DNA of 64,000 bases from DTWD01 sp963662965. Lineage in GTDB: Bacteria; Acidobacteriota; Vicinamibacteria; Vicinamibacterales; UBA8438. Of this stretch, positions 45,476 to 54,606 are shown piece after piece (within the stretch, counting starts at the first letter, position 1; every line of letters starts with the position of its first letter). Below the pieces are notes generated by a model. The model saw only the letters and a program-made list of their open reading frames with translations, made no database searches and had not been told where the DNA came from. The DNA lies in NCBI GenBank assembly GCA_963662965.1, contig OY759970.1, positions 558,001-622,000 of the forward strand, in the 5' to 3' direction. Made by a program: the position numbers and the translations under genes.

Positions 45476-46693
45476 ATGGTAGCCGGTGCCCTCAAGCGTA
45501 CCCCCCTGACACCGAAGATAGTGCTTGCGATAGCTTCGCCAATCGTGTTTCTGATCATCTCAGAAACCGTCGTCCGTCTATCCGGAGTAGAAACGGACGT
45601 TGCCCGCAATGAGAACTTCGACATCGCCGTGCCGGTCTGGCTCCTGGCCAATGAGAACTGGGTGGACATCCAGCGCGGCCGCCTCGAGCAGCCGCGCGGC
45701 GTGCGCGCGGTCGATGTCGAGTGGCTGCAACATTTCGAAGAGGCGCGCTATGTGGAGTACAAGCTGAAACCGAACGTGCGCGTTTCGGCCGTGAACCCGT
45801 TCAACGATATCGAGGTTCGGAGGGGCATTACATTTCGTTTCGAGTCGAACAGCGACGGCTTCCGCACGAAGGAACTCGAGCCGAAGCCGCCCGACGTGGC
45901 CCGCATCGTCACACAGGGTGACTCCAGCACGTTCGGCTGGGGCGTACATGAGACCTATACCTACCAGCGTCTGCTCGAGGATCGGCTCAACCGGCAGCCC
46001 GGTAACGTCGAAGTGCTCAATCTTGGGATGCCGGGGCAGACGTCACGGCACGGCCGCGCGGTGTTCGATCACTACGCGCGCACTCTCAATCCCGATCTGT
46101 TGATCATCAGCTTCGGCGCCAACGACGCCCGATACGTGCTTGAGCCCGCCCATGTCGTGCTTGGACGCGACGAAGGGTGGCGCGGCAGCGTGCGCCAGGC
46201 GTTGATGCGGTTCGAGACGTTCCGGCTCATGCGCCGATTGCTCGTGGCGGTGCGGGATCCCTTCACCGTGTCAGGCGAAAGGGCCTCGGCCGAGGGCGAC
46301 CGCCGGGAGTTGGTGAACTCGGTGCCCATCGATGCGTACAAGGCCAATCTGCACTATCTCATTGAGCAAGGGCGGTCGATCGGGGCCGAGGCGGTACTGC
46401 TGTCCGTTTGCGCGCCGCCGCAATGGTCCTCAGCGATGGGCGAGGTCGCCGAAGAGGCCGGAGTCCCACTGGTCGATGCACTGGAACTCTTTCGCGCGCA
46501 CCTGGATGACCTGCGCGAGCACCGACTGTACTCTGCCGAGGTCCGGTATGCCGAGTCGATTTACGGTCGTCAGGCGATGCAAGAGAATTGGCGTCTGTAC
46601 GTCACGACGGACGGATGTCATCCGGGGCTCGCGGGTCACAGTCTCATCGCAGACGCACTTGCCGAGTCGATCAATTCGCTGGACTGGCGTTAA
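45476..46693 (+). CDS. membrane-anchored SGNH/GDSL hydrolase
   Basis: 405 residues from ATG 45476 (GTG 45461 is possible but has poor ribosome-site spacing). An N-terminal membrane helix (IVLAIASPIVFLIISETVV, residues 14-33) anchors an external domain. SGNH blocks: VTQGDSSTFGWG (Ser150), LNLGMPGQTSRHG (Gly block), SFGANDARY (Asn216) and TTDGCHPGLAGH (Asp/His near 380). These enzymes act as O-acyl esterases or acyltransferases on polysaccharides and related surface molecules. It converges on the carbamoyltransferase operon, which carried its own SGNH gene, so both may modify the same product. Confidence 0.85.
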   Translation: MVAGALKRTPLTPKIVLAIASPIVFLIISETVVRLSGVETDVARNENFDIAVPVWLLANENWVDIQRGRLEQPRGVRAVDVEWLQHFEEARYVEYKLKPNVRVSAVNPFNDIEVRRGITFRFESNSDGFRTKELEPKPPDVARIVTQGDSSTFGWGVHETYTYQRLLEDRLNRQPGNVEVLNLGMPGQTSRHGRAVFDHYARTLNPDLLIISFGANDARYVLEPAHVVLGRDEGWRGSVRQALMRFETFRLMRRLLVAVRDPFTVSGERASAEGDRRELVNSVPIDAYKANLHYLIEQGRSIGAEAVLLSVCAPPQWSSAMGEVAEEAGVPLVDALELFRAHLDDLREHRLYSAEVRYAESIYGRQAMQENWRLYVTTDGCHPGLAGHSLIADALAESINSLDWR

Positions 46694-46951
46694 CGGGCGC
46701 GGCGCGCACGCGGGGCCCCAACGCTCCGGCATGGGTGCTCTCTACCGACGGATTCATGGATTTCAACCGCGGGCGCGTCGTTGCGACGGGTGAGCCTGGA
46801 TGCGTGCCGGAACAACCCGCTGACGCGGTCGATGCAGCGGATGGCAGCGGGTCGGAGCGTGAGCGGCAGCAGCTTCGGGCACCTGAACGCGGATCTGCTG
46901 TGGAATGAGGCGCAGAGCGCCCGGATCAGCCGGAGACAGCTCGGCTACGGA
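46694..46951. other. convergent intergenic region
   Basis: 258 bases between convergent genes. One frame reads SLDACRNNPLTRSMQRMAAG without recognisable identity. No clear terminator seen. Confidence 0.3.
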
Positions 46952-47368
46952 TCAGAACTGCCGTAAGTAACGGCGCGAGCCGCTGCGGTGGGGGCGCTCG
47001 ATCCAGTAGCTGCGCGCGTTGCGGTCGGGCCGGCGGTGCAGCGTGTCGCCGCGGACGAGACGTGACAGCAGGCCGATTGGCGTCACGACGGCGAAGTAGA
47101 CGACGCCCATAACCAGGTGCGCGACGGTCCAGCCGATGGGCAGGGCGGCATACATCCAGCCGACCAGGATGTGGCGCCGGAGCGGCGGCACCAGCCAGTA
47201 GAGGGCGGCAAGTGCGCCGCCGGCTGACCAGATGCCGAGCGCGGCGGCCGGCACCTCGAACTGCCATCGGGCGATAGCACCGATCAGCGCGACGAAGACC
47301 GGCAGCAACAGGCCGAACCAGCGCAGGTCGCGGAGTGATGGATTGCGGTTGACCCGGAAGTGCGACAT
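46952..47368 (-). CDS. SxtJ-family membrane protein
   Basis: 138 residues from ATG 47368, four bases after the carbamoyltransferase stop. Three or four hydrophobic segments (WFGLLLPVFVALIGAIARW; LGIWSAGGALAALYWLV; ILVGWMYAALPIGWTVAHLV; VYFAVVTPIGLL) and a basic tail. Its size, topology and position next to a carbamoyltransferase and DUF5989 match SxtJ, a protein first named from saxitoxin clusters but widespread in surface-polysaccharide loci. Function unknown. No sign of a saxitoxin pathway here. Confidence 0.75.
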   Translation of the reverse strand: MSHFRVNRNPSLRDLRWFGLLLPVFVALIGAIARWQFEVPAAALGIWSAGGALAALYWLVPPLRRHILVGWMYAALPIGWTVAHLVMGVVYFAVVTPIGLLSRLVRGDTLHRRPDRNARSYWIERPHRSGSRRYLRQF

Positions 47369-47372
47369 GGCG

Positions 47373-49205
47373 TCAGTCCATCTCGAACTGGGCGAGGTGC
47401 GCGTCCGCATCGACGCGCGCACCTTCCGGCTGCCGTTCCTTCAACAGGACGGAGCGGCCGAGCACCAGCGCATCCATGCCGGTCGCCATGAAACAGCGCA
47501 AGGCATCGTCGGGCGTCCGGACGATAGGCTCGCCCCGCACGTTGAAGCTGGTGTTGACCATGACCGGGCAGCCGGTCCGCGCCTCGAACGTCCGCAGCAG
47601 GGCGGCGAAGCGGCCGTGGCGCGCGTCATCGACCGTCTGCAGACGGGCGGAGTAGTCGACGTGCGTCACCGCCGGCACGTCGGAGCGGACGGCGCGCAGC
47701 CGCTCGAACCCCTGCCGGCCGTCGCCGTCCACCGGCCGCCGCCGTGCCTCGGCGACCGGGGTGACGACCGACATGTAGGGACGATCGTCGTCCGGTCGGA
47801 GCGCGAAGTAGTCGCTGCACCGGTCGCGCAGCACTGACGGCGCGAAGGGACGGAACGACTCGCGGAACTTGATCTGTACGTTCATCCGCGACTGCATCTT
47901 GGGGTCGCGCGGATCGCCCAGGATGCTGCGCGACCCGAGGGCACGCGGCCCGAACTCCATCCGTCCCTGGAACCAGCCGACCACCTGCCCTGCCGCGATC
48001 AAGTCCGCGACGGCCGCGCAGAGCGCCTGATCGCCGGTGTAGTCGTCGCGGGGTGCGCCCACGCCGTCGAGGAACGCCTGGATCTCGATGTCGCTCCAGT
48101 GCGGGCCGAGCAGCGACCCCTGCTGGGCATCGTGCGGGCAGACGGTGCGCGGATGGCCGAGCAGTTGATGCCAGATGAAGAGGGCCACCCCCAGCGCGCC
48201 GCCGGCGTCGCCCGCCGCCGGCTGAATCCAGATGTCGTCGAACGGTCCCTCCCGAAGGATCCGTCCGTTGGCGACGCAGTTGAGCGCGACGCCACCCGCC
48301 AGGCAGAGGTTCCGCATGCCGGTCTCGGCGTGCACATGGCGTGCCGTCCGGAGCATCGCCTCCTCGGTCACCGCCTGGACCGACGCGGCGATGTCCATTT
48401 CACGCTGGGTGATCGGGGTCTCCGGCCGGCGCGGCGGCCCGCCGAACAGCGCGTCGAACTTCGGCGACGTCATCCGGAGTCCCTCGCAGTACCGGAAGTA
48501 CGACAGGTCGAGGCGGAACGATCCGTCGTCCTTCAGGTCGATCAGATGCTCCCGGATCCGGTCGGCGTAGCGCGGCTCGCCGTACGGCGCGAGTCCCATC
48601 AGCTTGTACTCGCCGGAGTTGACGCGGAAACCAGTGAAGTAGGTGAACGCGGAATAGAGGAGGCCGAGCGAGTGTGGAAAGCGGATCTCGTGCGTCAGCT
48701 CGACGCGGTTGCCGCGTCCCGTGCCGTAGGTCGTCGTGGCCCACTCGCCGACGCCGTCCATCGTCAGGACCGCTGCCTCCTCGAACGGCGACGGGAAGAA
48801 CGCGCTGGCGGCGTGCGATTCGTGATGCTCTGTGAAGACGATCGGCTTGCGGTAGCGCCCACCCAGTCCGCGCGCGATCTCGCGCGGCAGGCGGAGCTTC
48901 TCGCGCGTCCAGGCGGGCGCGAACCGGACGAACTGCCGGAACCCGCGCGGCGCGTAGGCGAGGTAGGTTTCCAGCAGGCGGTCGAGCTTCAGAAACGGCT
49001 TCTCATAGAACCCGACGGCATCGAGATCTTCCGGTGCGAGCCCTGCCTCGTCGAGGCAATAGCGGATGGCGTTCGTGGGGAACGACGGGTCATGCTTCAC
49101 GCGGGTGAAGCGTTCCTCCTGGGCGGCCGCCACGATCTCGCCGTCGACCACCAGCGCCGCCGCCGCGTCGTGGTAGTAGGCCGAGATGCCAAGCACCGCG
49201 GCCAT
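47373..49205 (-). CDS. SxtO/TobZ/NodU-type carbamoyltransferase
   Basis: 610 residues from ATG 49205, whose A is also the last base of the DUF5989 stop (TGATG). N-terminal Kae1-like domain (VLGISAYYHDAAAALVVDGE, FTEHHESHAASAFFPS with the metal-binding HHxxH near 126-130, VLTMDGVGEWATT, AGGVALNCVANGRI). C-terminal domain with VGWFQGRMEFGPRALGSRS and NTSFNVRGEPIV, as in NodU/CmcH/TobZ enzymes that make carbamoyl-AMP from carbamoyl phosphate and ATP and pass carbamoyl to a hydroxyl. The acceptor is unknown; with SGNH and SxtJ neighbours, a surface glycan or lipid is likely. Confidence 0.9.
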   Translation of the reverse strand: MAAVLGISAYYHDAAAALVVDGEIVAAAQEERFTRVKHDPSFPTNAIRYCLDEAGLAPEDLDAVGFYEKPFLKLDRLLETYLAYAPRGFRQFVRFAPAWTREKLRLPREIARGLGGRYRKPIVFTEHHESHAASAFFPSPFEEAAVLTMDGVGEWATTTYGTGRGNRVELTHEIRFPHSLGLLYSAFTYFTGFRVNSGEYKLMGLAPYGEPRYADRIREHLIDLKDDGSFRLDLSYFRYCEGLRMTSPKFDALFGGPPRRPETPITQREMDIAASVQAVTEEAMLRTARHVHAETGMRNLCLAGGVALNCVANGRILREGPFDDIWIQPAAGDAGGALGVALFIWHQLLGHPRTVCPHDAQQGSLLGPHWSDIEIQAFLDGVGAPRDDYTGDQALCAAVADLIAAGQVVGWFQGRMEFGPRALGSRSILGDPRDPKMQSRMNVQIKFRESFRPFAPSVLRDRCSDYFALRPDDDRPYMSVVTPVAEARRRPVDGDGRQGFERLRAVRSDVPAVTHVDYSARLQTVDDARHGRFAALLRTFEARTGCPVMVNTSFNVRGEPIVRTPDDALRCFMATGMDALVLGRSVLLKERQPEGARVDADAHLAQFEMD

Positions 49206-49423
49206 CAGAACAGCGTATAGACGAACGGCGCGGCGACAGTGCCGGAGAGTGCGATGAGGCCGCCCAGCAGCAGGAGGACGATGACGATAGGGCCGAGCCA
49301 CCACTTCTTGTTGTCGCGCATGAACTGCCACAGCTCAACGAGGAAGGGGACCTGCTCGGCCTGATCAAGTTGCTGCGCAAAGTCGTCCCGGCGCTCCGTC
49401 GCGTCGTCCGTCCGCTCTGTCAT
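49205..49423 (-). CDS. DUF5989-family small membrane protein
   Basis: 72 residues from ATG 49423, overlapping the preceding SGNH stop (ATGA). FLVELWQFMRDNKKWWLGPI then a single transmembrane helix (VIVLLLLGGLIALSGTVA) and the typical end APFVYTLF. It always seems to travel with SxtJ and carbamoyltransferase genes; role unknown. Coupled by overlap on both sides. Confidence 0.8.
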   Translation of the reverse strand: MTERTDDATERRDDFAQQLDQAEQVPFLVELWQFMRDNKKWWLGPIVIVLLLLGGLIALSGTVAAPFVYTLF

Positions 49424-49653
49424 CGCTCCGTCTCCAGTGCAGCGAACCGGTGAAGCACCTGCGACCTGCCAACCTGGTCCGCACACAGTCCGTGGCCGAG
49501 AGCATTCCAATGCGCGTCTCGAGTCCAATTGAACGGCTCTTCGTGCGACCGGTAGTGATCGACGAACACCGGCTGCATGTCGATCACATCATAGCCGCCC
49601 GCCCTCGCCCGATCCATGAAGTACCGCCGTACGACATCATGGTAACTCCCGGC
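49420..49653 (-). pseudogene. SGNH hydrolase, C-terminal fragment
   Basis: Minus-strand reading YHDVVRRYFMDRARAGGYDV then IDMQPVFVDHYRSHEEPFNW and TRDAHWNALGHGLCADQVG: the Asp-x-His (DAHWN) block of an SGNH hydrolase. IS5 copy E removed everything upstream, including the catalytic Ser and the operon promoter. Its stop overlaps DUF5989. Confidence 0.75.
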
Positions 49654-50732
49654 GTTGGTGCACAACCCTTCGGCTGCGACGAGGCAGCTGTAGGCTCTCT
49701 GGCCACGGTGACCGTTGCGGGTGCACGATCTCGAGATGAGATCAAAGGTCCATCCGCAGTACAAGACGAAGTATCGCGTGGGGAATTGGTCAGCGTACGA
49801 GCAGGCCTTGGTCCAGCGAGGGGACGTGACGCTGTGGCTCTCTGCCGACGCCACGGACGCGTGGCGCCCGTCGCCGTCCGGTCGACCAGGCGCGCCGAAG
49901 ACGTTCTCGGACTGTGCGATCGAGACGGCGTTGACGCTCCGCCTTGTCTTCCGGGTGCCCTTGCGCCAAGCGGAAGGCTTCTTGCGGTCGGTCTTGTCGT
50001 TGATGGGTGTCGATCTCGCAGCCCCCGACCACACCACGCTCTCCCGACGCAGTCAGTCTCTCGCGGTTGAATGCCGCCGCATCCCATCGAGAGGACCCAT
50101 CCATCTCATCGTCGACAGCACGGGACTGTCGATTGTGGGCGCAGGCGAATGGGCTGCGGTGCAACACGGTGGACGCGGCCACCGAGGCTGGAAGACGCTG
50201 CATCTTGCTGTTGATCGAGTGGGCGTGATCGTCGCTCACGCGCTGACCGAGCCGACGGTGGATGCCGCGACCATTGGCATCGACCTCATTGAGACGGTCG
50301 ACGATGAGATCGCACGGGTGACCGCTGACGCGGCCTACGAGACGGTCGCGTTCTACGCAGCGGCGGAGATGCGTGACGCGACTGTCGTGGTTCCACCGTC
50401 CAAGACCGCGAGGGTGTCTCGGCGTCGGCCGCGGTCGCGCGCGCGAGATCGCACGATCACGGACGTGAGGACGCTCGGCCGGCGCCGCTGGAAGCAGGAG
50501 GCCGGCTACCAGCTCCAGGCGCGGGTGGAGAATGCGTTCTTTCGGTACAAATCGATTCTCGGGGATCGGCTTCGCGCCCGGTCCCGAGGCGGGCGAGTGG
50601 CCGAGTCCGTGGTCGCGTGTCACGTCCTGAACCAGATGACCGAGCTCGGTCGGCCAGAGTCGTACAGTATTGGTCGGTGACTTGCCTCTGGGTTGGGATC
50701 GTTGACGGTCAGTTTCGAGTCATGCACCAGCG
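49654..50732 (+). mobile_element. IS5-family element, copy E (intact)
   Basis: Ends GTTGGTGCACAACCC (49654) and GAGTCATGCACCAGC (ending about 50731). Left flank is the SGNH gene, right flank an IS6 gene, so one of these joins reflects a deletion or earlier rearrangement. Confidence 0.8.
49736..50680 (+). CDS. IS5-family DDE transposase
   Basis: 314 residues, uninterrupted. KVHPQYKTKYRVGNWSAYEQ, RLVFRVPLRQAEGFLRSVL, LIVDSTGLSIVGAGEW (first Asp), VTADAAYETVAFY (second Asp), ARVENAFFRYKSILGDRLRA (Glu) and the end LNQMTELGRPESYSIGR. The most complete IS5 of the window and the reference for its relatives at 41878, 12882 and 18680. Confidence 0.9.
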   Translation: MRSKVHPQYKTKYRVGNWSAYEQALVQRGDVTLWLSADATDAWRPSPSGRPGAPKTFSDCAIETALTLRLVFRVPLRQAEGFLRSVLSLMGVDLAAPDHTTLSRRSQSLAVECRRIPSRGPIHLIVDSTGLSIVGAGEWAAVQHGGRGHRGWKTLHLAVDRVGVIVAHALTEPTVDAATIGIDLIETVDDEIARVTADAAYETVAFYAAAEMRDATVVVPPSKTARVSRRRPRSRARDRTITDVRTLGRRRWKQEAGYQLQARVENAFFRYKSILGDRLRARSRGGRVAESVVACHVLNQMTELGRPESYSIGR

Positions 50733-51499
50733 CCGATCATGTGCATCGCCTCGTAGCCTTGGAGCGTTCGCCGCGCCGCCTGAACATCACGAAACCCCTG
50801 CTTGGCGTTCACGCGTCGTGTGATCGCTCGGTGATCCGGCTCCACGATGTTGTGCACGTATTGGACCGGTCGGGGGCGGCCACGGCGTTAGCCTTGGAGC
50901 GTTCGCCGCGCCGCCTGAACATCACGAAACCCCTGCTTGGCGTTCACGCGTCGTGTGATCGCTCGGTGCCTCCCGATGTTGTGCACGTATTGGACCGGTC
51001 GGGGGCGGCCACGGCGTTGCAGGATGCCTTCCTGTTGCAGGCGGGCAATCGCCGAGCCGTAGCGGCGTGCGCGGTCCGTGTTGATGACGCGGGGCCGAGG
51101 ATGCGCCGGATCAGGCAGCGCCTGGCGGAACAGGCGGTTGGCCGCCGCGGCATCGCGCCACCCCGAGCGCACGAAGTCGATCGTAGCGCCAGCGGAATCG
51201 AGGGCGCGGGAGAGGGAGCCCCAACGGCCCCTGACACAAACGTCGGTCTCATCGACACGCCAGGACCTCTTGGTGGGCTTGAGATGACGGCGCAGCCGCT
51301 CCTCCAGCTCGGGACCGTCGTGCTGGACCCAGCGCCAGATGGTCGTGTGGTCCGCTTCCAGACCGCGCTCGCGGAGCCGCTCTTCGCCATCGCGGAACGA
51401 GAGCGAGTCCCGCAGGTACCAGCGCACAGCGCAAAGAATCAGCTCGGGCTCGGTTTGTCGCCACGTGAAGATCGCCGGTCGAATGGCCTGCTTCACCAT
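50733..51499 (-). pseudogene. IS6-family transposase (subgroup B), degraded
   Basis: The frame from 51499 reads FTWRQTEPELILCAVRWYLR, DHTTIWRWVQHDGPELEERL, RVDETDVCVRGRWGSLSRAL and RVINTDRARRYGSAIARL, and ends YVHNIGRHRAITRRVNAKQG. The usual DETYVKVKG is DETDVCVRG and the middle is atypical. The last 130 bases of coding sequence exist twice in tandem (50754-50888 and 50889-51018). Not likely to be active. Confidence 0.75.
50754..51018. repeat. tandem duplication of about 130 bp
   Basis: Two units, 50754-50888 and 50889-51018, each starting TAGCCTTGGAGCGTTCGCC; they differ mainly by a six- to seven-base stretch near the centre (GATCCGGCTCCA versus GCCTCC). Confidence 0.85.
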
Positions 51500-51519
51500 C
51501 TGTTCAGGCTACCAGCCGC

Positions 51520-51868
51520 CGCTGGCCGAAGTTGCCACACAACCGACCATCGCCTCATGCAACGCCTCTCGGGCACCGCCATGGATTTCTTGGTGGTGGC
51601 CGCGATCTCGACCATCAACGTGGAGGTGGTACTGGGGGAGTTCGTGCGGTGCTTCCACCGACCGCCTGGAAACAGCTCGCCGACGCGCAGGTCGACGGCT
51701 GGCGGCGGTGGGACCCGGAAGCCAGCCCGCAACCCCATCGGTTATGGTCGCGAGGCGATGAGGTGGCGAATGTGGTCGAATTGGCGCCAGGTTTCGGCCG
51801 GAAGTGGCGGTCAATCCTTCAAAAAATATAACCGCTTTGATATAACCGATCATCACCGATCCGACATG
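51520..51868. other. stretch without a supported gene
   Basis: Between IS6 debris and the tRNA half. One plus-strand frame reads AWKQLADAQVDGWRRWDPEA then VVELAPGFGRKWRSILQKI to a stop at 51831, possibly the tail of a lost gene. The final 80 bases are AT-rich. Confidence 0.3.
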
Positions 51869-51917
51869 GGGCCTTCTAAGCCGAGGGTCGCAGGTTCGAA
51901 TCCTGCCGGGCGCGCCA
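51869..51917 (+). tRNA. 3' half of tRNA-Arg(UCU), likely att site
   Basis: GGCCTTCTAAGCC gives the anticodon loop with UCU. It is followed by a variable region, the T-arm GCAGGTTCGAATCCTGC and the acceptor strand CGGGCGCG with encoded CCA at 51915-51917. The 5' half (acceptor and D-arm) is absent: upstream is unrelated AT-richer sequence. A tRNA 3' half ending in CCA is the classic scar of a tyrosine-integrase element. Confidence 0.75.
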
Positions 51918-52150
51918 GTTTCCTAAAGAATTCGCCGATTGTGCCCTCTGCCGCGGCGCCAGGGGCGAAGGTGCAGGCGAAAAAAGTGACCGGTCACCTT
52001 CCAAGATGGGCTGACTGAAGTACGCCCCGCGCCACCTCCGCGCTTCACAACGGCCTGCGCCGATGGCATGGTGTGACGTCGTGGAGCCCCGTACGCTGCG
52101 TGACTGCCGGATCGCGGGTTCCAGCCGGGTATCGTCGGTTAACGAGTGAA

Positions 52151-52172
52151 CGCCCCGGTTGCTGCCGGGGCG
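52151..52172 (+). terminator. short hairpin terminator
   Basis: CGCCCCGG, TTGCTG loop, CCGGGGCG, then TTT. It lies between the tRNA half and the convergent small-protein gene. Confidence 0.6.
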
Positions 52173-52203
52173 TTTCGCCGTACGAGTAGCCTACCGCACT
52201 CCT

Positions 52204-52641
52204 TTAATTCGCGATCGTGCTCCCTGTGAGCACCTGACTCTGACACAAGTCCTTCACGCTGTTGTCGAGCTTCGTGGCGCCGTCGGCGTACAGCAACACA
52301 TCATCTTTCCCGAACACGGCGACGTTGTTGCGGTTTCCCCCGAACGTGCCGCCCGCCTGCCGCTCATGCAAGATCAGATAGGTTGCGGCATTCCGGTTCG
52401 ACGTGACCTCCACACGTGGACAGAAGCGACGCAGTTGTTTCATGACCTCAACGGTTTGCGGTTCGGTCGTGCCGCCGACGCTGCTCCCCCAGACATCGCC
52501 AGACCCGCTGAAGCTTGAAACGGTTGATCCTTCGACGAACACGATCACTGATGACGTGGTTTCGTCTTGAGCGCGAGCCGACAAGACGAGACTGACACCC
52601 AGCATGACACCGACGATCAGCACGAGTGGAACGATTCGCAT
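52204..52641 (-). CDS. small secreted protein of unknown family
   Basis: 145 residues from ATG 52641, with AAGGAG six bases upstream and a signal peptide right after (MRIVPLVLIVGVMLGVSL, cut after ARA). An alternative start at 52707 also has GGAGA upstream and would add 22 residues with the signal no longer terminal, so that stretch may be a short leader. The mature part is beta-rich (SSVIVFVEGSTVSSFSGSG, EVTSNRNAATYLILHERQAG, NVAVFGKDDVLLYADGATKL) with two cysteines. I do not recognise it. Confidence 0.7.
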   Translation of the reverse strand: MRIVPLVLIVGVMLGVSLVLSARAQDETTSSVIVFVEGSTVSSFSGSGDVWGSSVGGTTEPQTVEVMKQLRRFCPRVEVTSNRNAATYLILHERQAGGTFGGNRNNVAVFGKDDVLLYADGATKLDNSVKDLCQSQVLTGSTIAN

Positions 52642-53012
52642 GGTCATCTCCTTCGAGGGTTTCCCACGACCGGAAGTGGTCAGGGATCGGTCTGGTTTCT
52701 TCGTCATGAGTTGGTCTCCTTCTTCGGTGTAGTCGGCGGCGCCCAGATTCGTGGCCACCGATTCTGTTCGATGGCTGCCTGTTTCTGGTTGAGCTGATGG
52801 TCGGCGGTGAAGGTTTGAGCGACGGATGACCAACCCTTGACACCGGGCTGATTTGGGGTAGACTTCTCCTGTTCGGGCATTGCAGCCACCTTGTCAAGGG
52901 TCGGTGTCCAGCCTCCTCAGACCAGAACCGACCGAAACGAATTTACGGGTTACAGCAAATGCTCTGGGTTCCAGCCAGGGCTTTTTGCTGTACGGGATCT
53001 AGTCTACCGCAC

Positions 53013-53440
53013 TCAGAACCCGAACGACGCGCCGACCTCGATACCGCCACGCGTCGGGGCGACGGTCATATTCCGCATGACGGGCACGTCGGACCAGACG
53101 GTGGCGAGCAGCACGCCTACGGTAGCGATGCCGATACCTGTAAATCCGAGCGGCTTATGCCACGAGGTTTCGCATCCACTGAGGCCAGCAAGGAATCCGA
53201 AGCCGACCACACAGACCTCTTGCTGCACACTTGCCAATACCGCCCCTCCAGCGATCAGCGCCACCCCGCCCCACGTGCGAGCCATGGACCGCGTACGTTC
53301 CTGCGACGGTTGCTGCACCGTCTCTTCCGCCGTGGCCACCAGTGGCATGCCGAGCACTCCAATCAGGACCTGTACGTCGTCAAACCAATCCGGACCAATG
53401 AGCTCGTTTCGTAAGAGCGACTTTCTGCCGGTTATCCGCC
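53013..53440 (-). pseudogene. membrane protein truncated by IS481-like copy C
   Basis: The minus-strand frame enters from the transposon and reads native sequence from about 53430: VLIGVLGMPLVATAEETVQQ (signal-like), then hydrophobic segments GGVALIAGGAVLASVQQEVC and GIGIATVGVLLATVW, ending GGIEVGASFGF. The true start is lost or is GTG near 53374. Unknown family. Confidence 0.5.
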
Positions 53441-54606
53441 CGTATGGTGCGAAAAAGCGGCCAAGGCTAGGTCGGTGCTGGTCGAGTCTCCCAAGTAGTC
53501 TCAGGCTATGCCGCCTGCGCTGCAGTTCCTCGTCCTCACGTTCGCTGGCTGGGTGAACCGTCACCAAGACGATCTGATCGACTATCTCCGGGAGGAGAAT
53601 CGGGTCCTCCGAGAACACCTGGGCCCTCGGCCGCTTCGCCTGACGGACGCCCAGCGTCGTCGACTCGCTGTGCGCGGTCACAAACTCGGCCGGCGGGTCT
53701 TGACGCAGGGCGCGGGCATCGTCACCCCGGATACGATCCTGCGTTGGTACCGGAGACTGATCGCCAAGAAATACGATGGCAGCGCCCGCCGACGTCGAGG
53801 TCGACCAATGACCCGACAAGACGTCGCCGAGCTCGTGGTCAGGATGGCGGTCGACAATCCGCGGTGGGGCTACACGCGGATCCGCGGCGCGCTCTCAAAC
53901 CTCGGCCACACTATCGCCCGGACCACGGTGAAGCGGATCCTGCACGACCACGGAGTCGACCCGGCGCCCGAGCGGAGCCGGCACATGCCCTGGAAGACGT
54001 TCCTGCAGGCGCACTGGGAGGGCCTGGCGGCCTGCGATCTGTTCACCGTCGAGGTGTTGACGCTGGCGGGGCTCAGGCGGTACCTCGTCTTCTTCGTGAT
54101 CGAGCTGAGATCCCGCCACGTGACCATCGCCGGGATCCACCCGCAGCCGGGCGGCGCGTGGATGGAGCAGCAGGCCCGCAATTTGACCGACCCGGTCGAT
54201 GGCTGTTTGCGCAGGGCGCGCCCTCTGATTCACGACCGCGATCCCCTCTCTACGCGGGTCTTTGGCGAGATCCTGGAGAGCGCCGGTGTTCAGCCGATTC
54301 GGCTGCCGCCGAAGAGTCCCAATCTCAACGCCTATGCCGAGCGGTTCGTCAGGTCGATCAAAGAGGAGTGTCTCACACGCGTGGTCCCGCTCGGCGAGGG
54401 GCATCTGCGTCGTCTCGTCTACGAGTACATAGAACACGACCATCGCGAGAGAAACCACCAGGGACTCGACAACCAGCTCCTGCAACGACCACCACCTCCG
54501 CGAAGGCCGGACGCCGACGTTCGGCGGCGGGTACGCCTCGGAGGATTACTCAGTTTCTACAATCGAGAGGCCGCATGAGGGGTCGACCGATTAAACGCAC
54601 CTTACG
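53441..54606 (+). mobile_element. IS481/IS3-like integrase-core element, copy C (intact)
   Basis: 1166 bases between CGTATGGTGCG (53441) and CGCACCTTACG (ending 54606), inverted repeats. It cuts a membrane-protein gene on the left and a kinase gene on the right. Confidence 0.88.
53508..54578 (+). CDS. integrase-core (rve) transposase
   Basis: 356 residues, intact. Coiled N-terminus YLREENRVLREHLG, helix-turn-helix (AGIVTPDTILRWYRRLIAKK), NPRWGYTRIRGALSNLGHTI, then the rve core: CDLFTVEVLTLAGLRRYLVF (first Asp), RPLIHDRDPLSTRVFGEIL (second Asp) and NAYAERFVRSIKEECL (Glu). Ends LGGLLSFYNREAA. It is usually annotated only as an integrase-core protein; the single-ORF layout suits IS481-like elements. 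Reference for copies A, B, D and E here. Confidence 0.88.
   Translation: MPPALQFLVLTFAGWVNRHQDDLIDYLREENRVLREHLGPRPLRLTDAQRRRLAVRGHKLGRRVLTQGAGIVTPDTILRWYRRLIAKKYDGSARRRRGRPMTRQDVAELVVRMAVDNPRWGYTRIRGALSNLGHTIARTTVKRILHDHGVDPAPERSRHMPWKTFLQAHWEGLAACDLFTVEVLTLAGLRRYLVFFVIELRSRHVTIAGIHPQPGGAWMEQQARNLTDPVDGCLRRARPLIHDRDPLSTRVFGEILESAGVQPIRLPPKSPNLNAYAERFVRSIKEECLTRVVPLGEGHLRRLVYEYIEHDHRERNHQGLDNQLLQRPPPPRRPDADVRRRVRLGGLLSFYNREAA

Noticed and set aside
48099..49220. 373-codon plus-strand frame opposite the carbamoyltransferase
   Set aside because: Antisense shadow with biased Arg/Glu/Val composition and no ribosome site.
45476..49423. Saxitoxin-type biosynthesis because of SxtJ and SxtO-like proteins
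   Set aside because: These families are common in polysaccharide loci, and no amidinotransferase, PKS or other saxitoxin genes are present.
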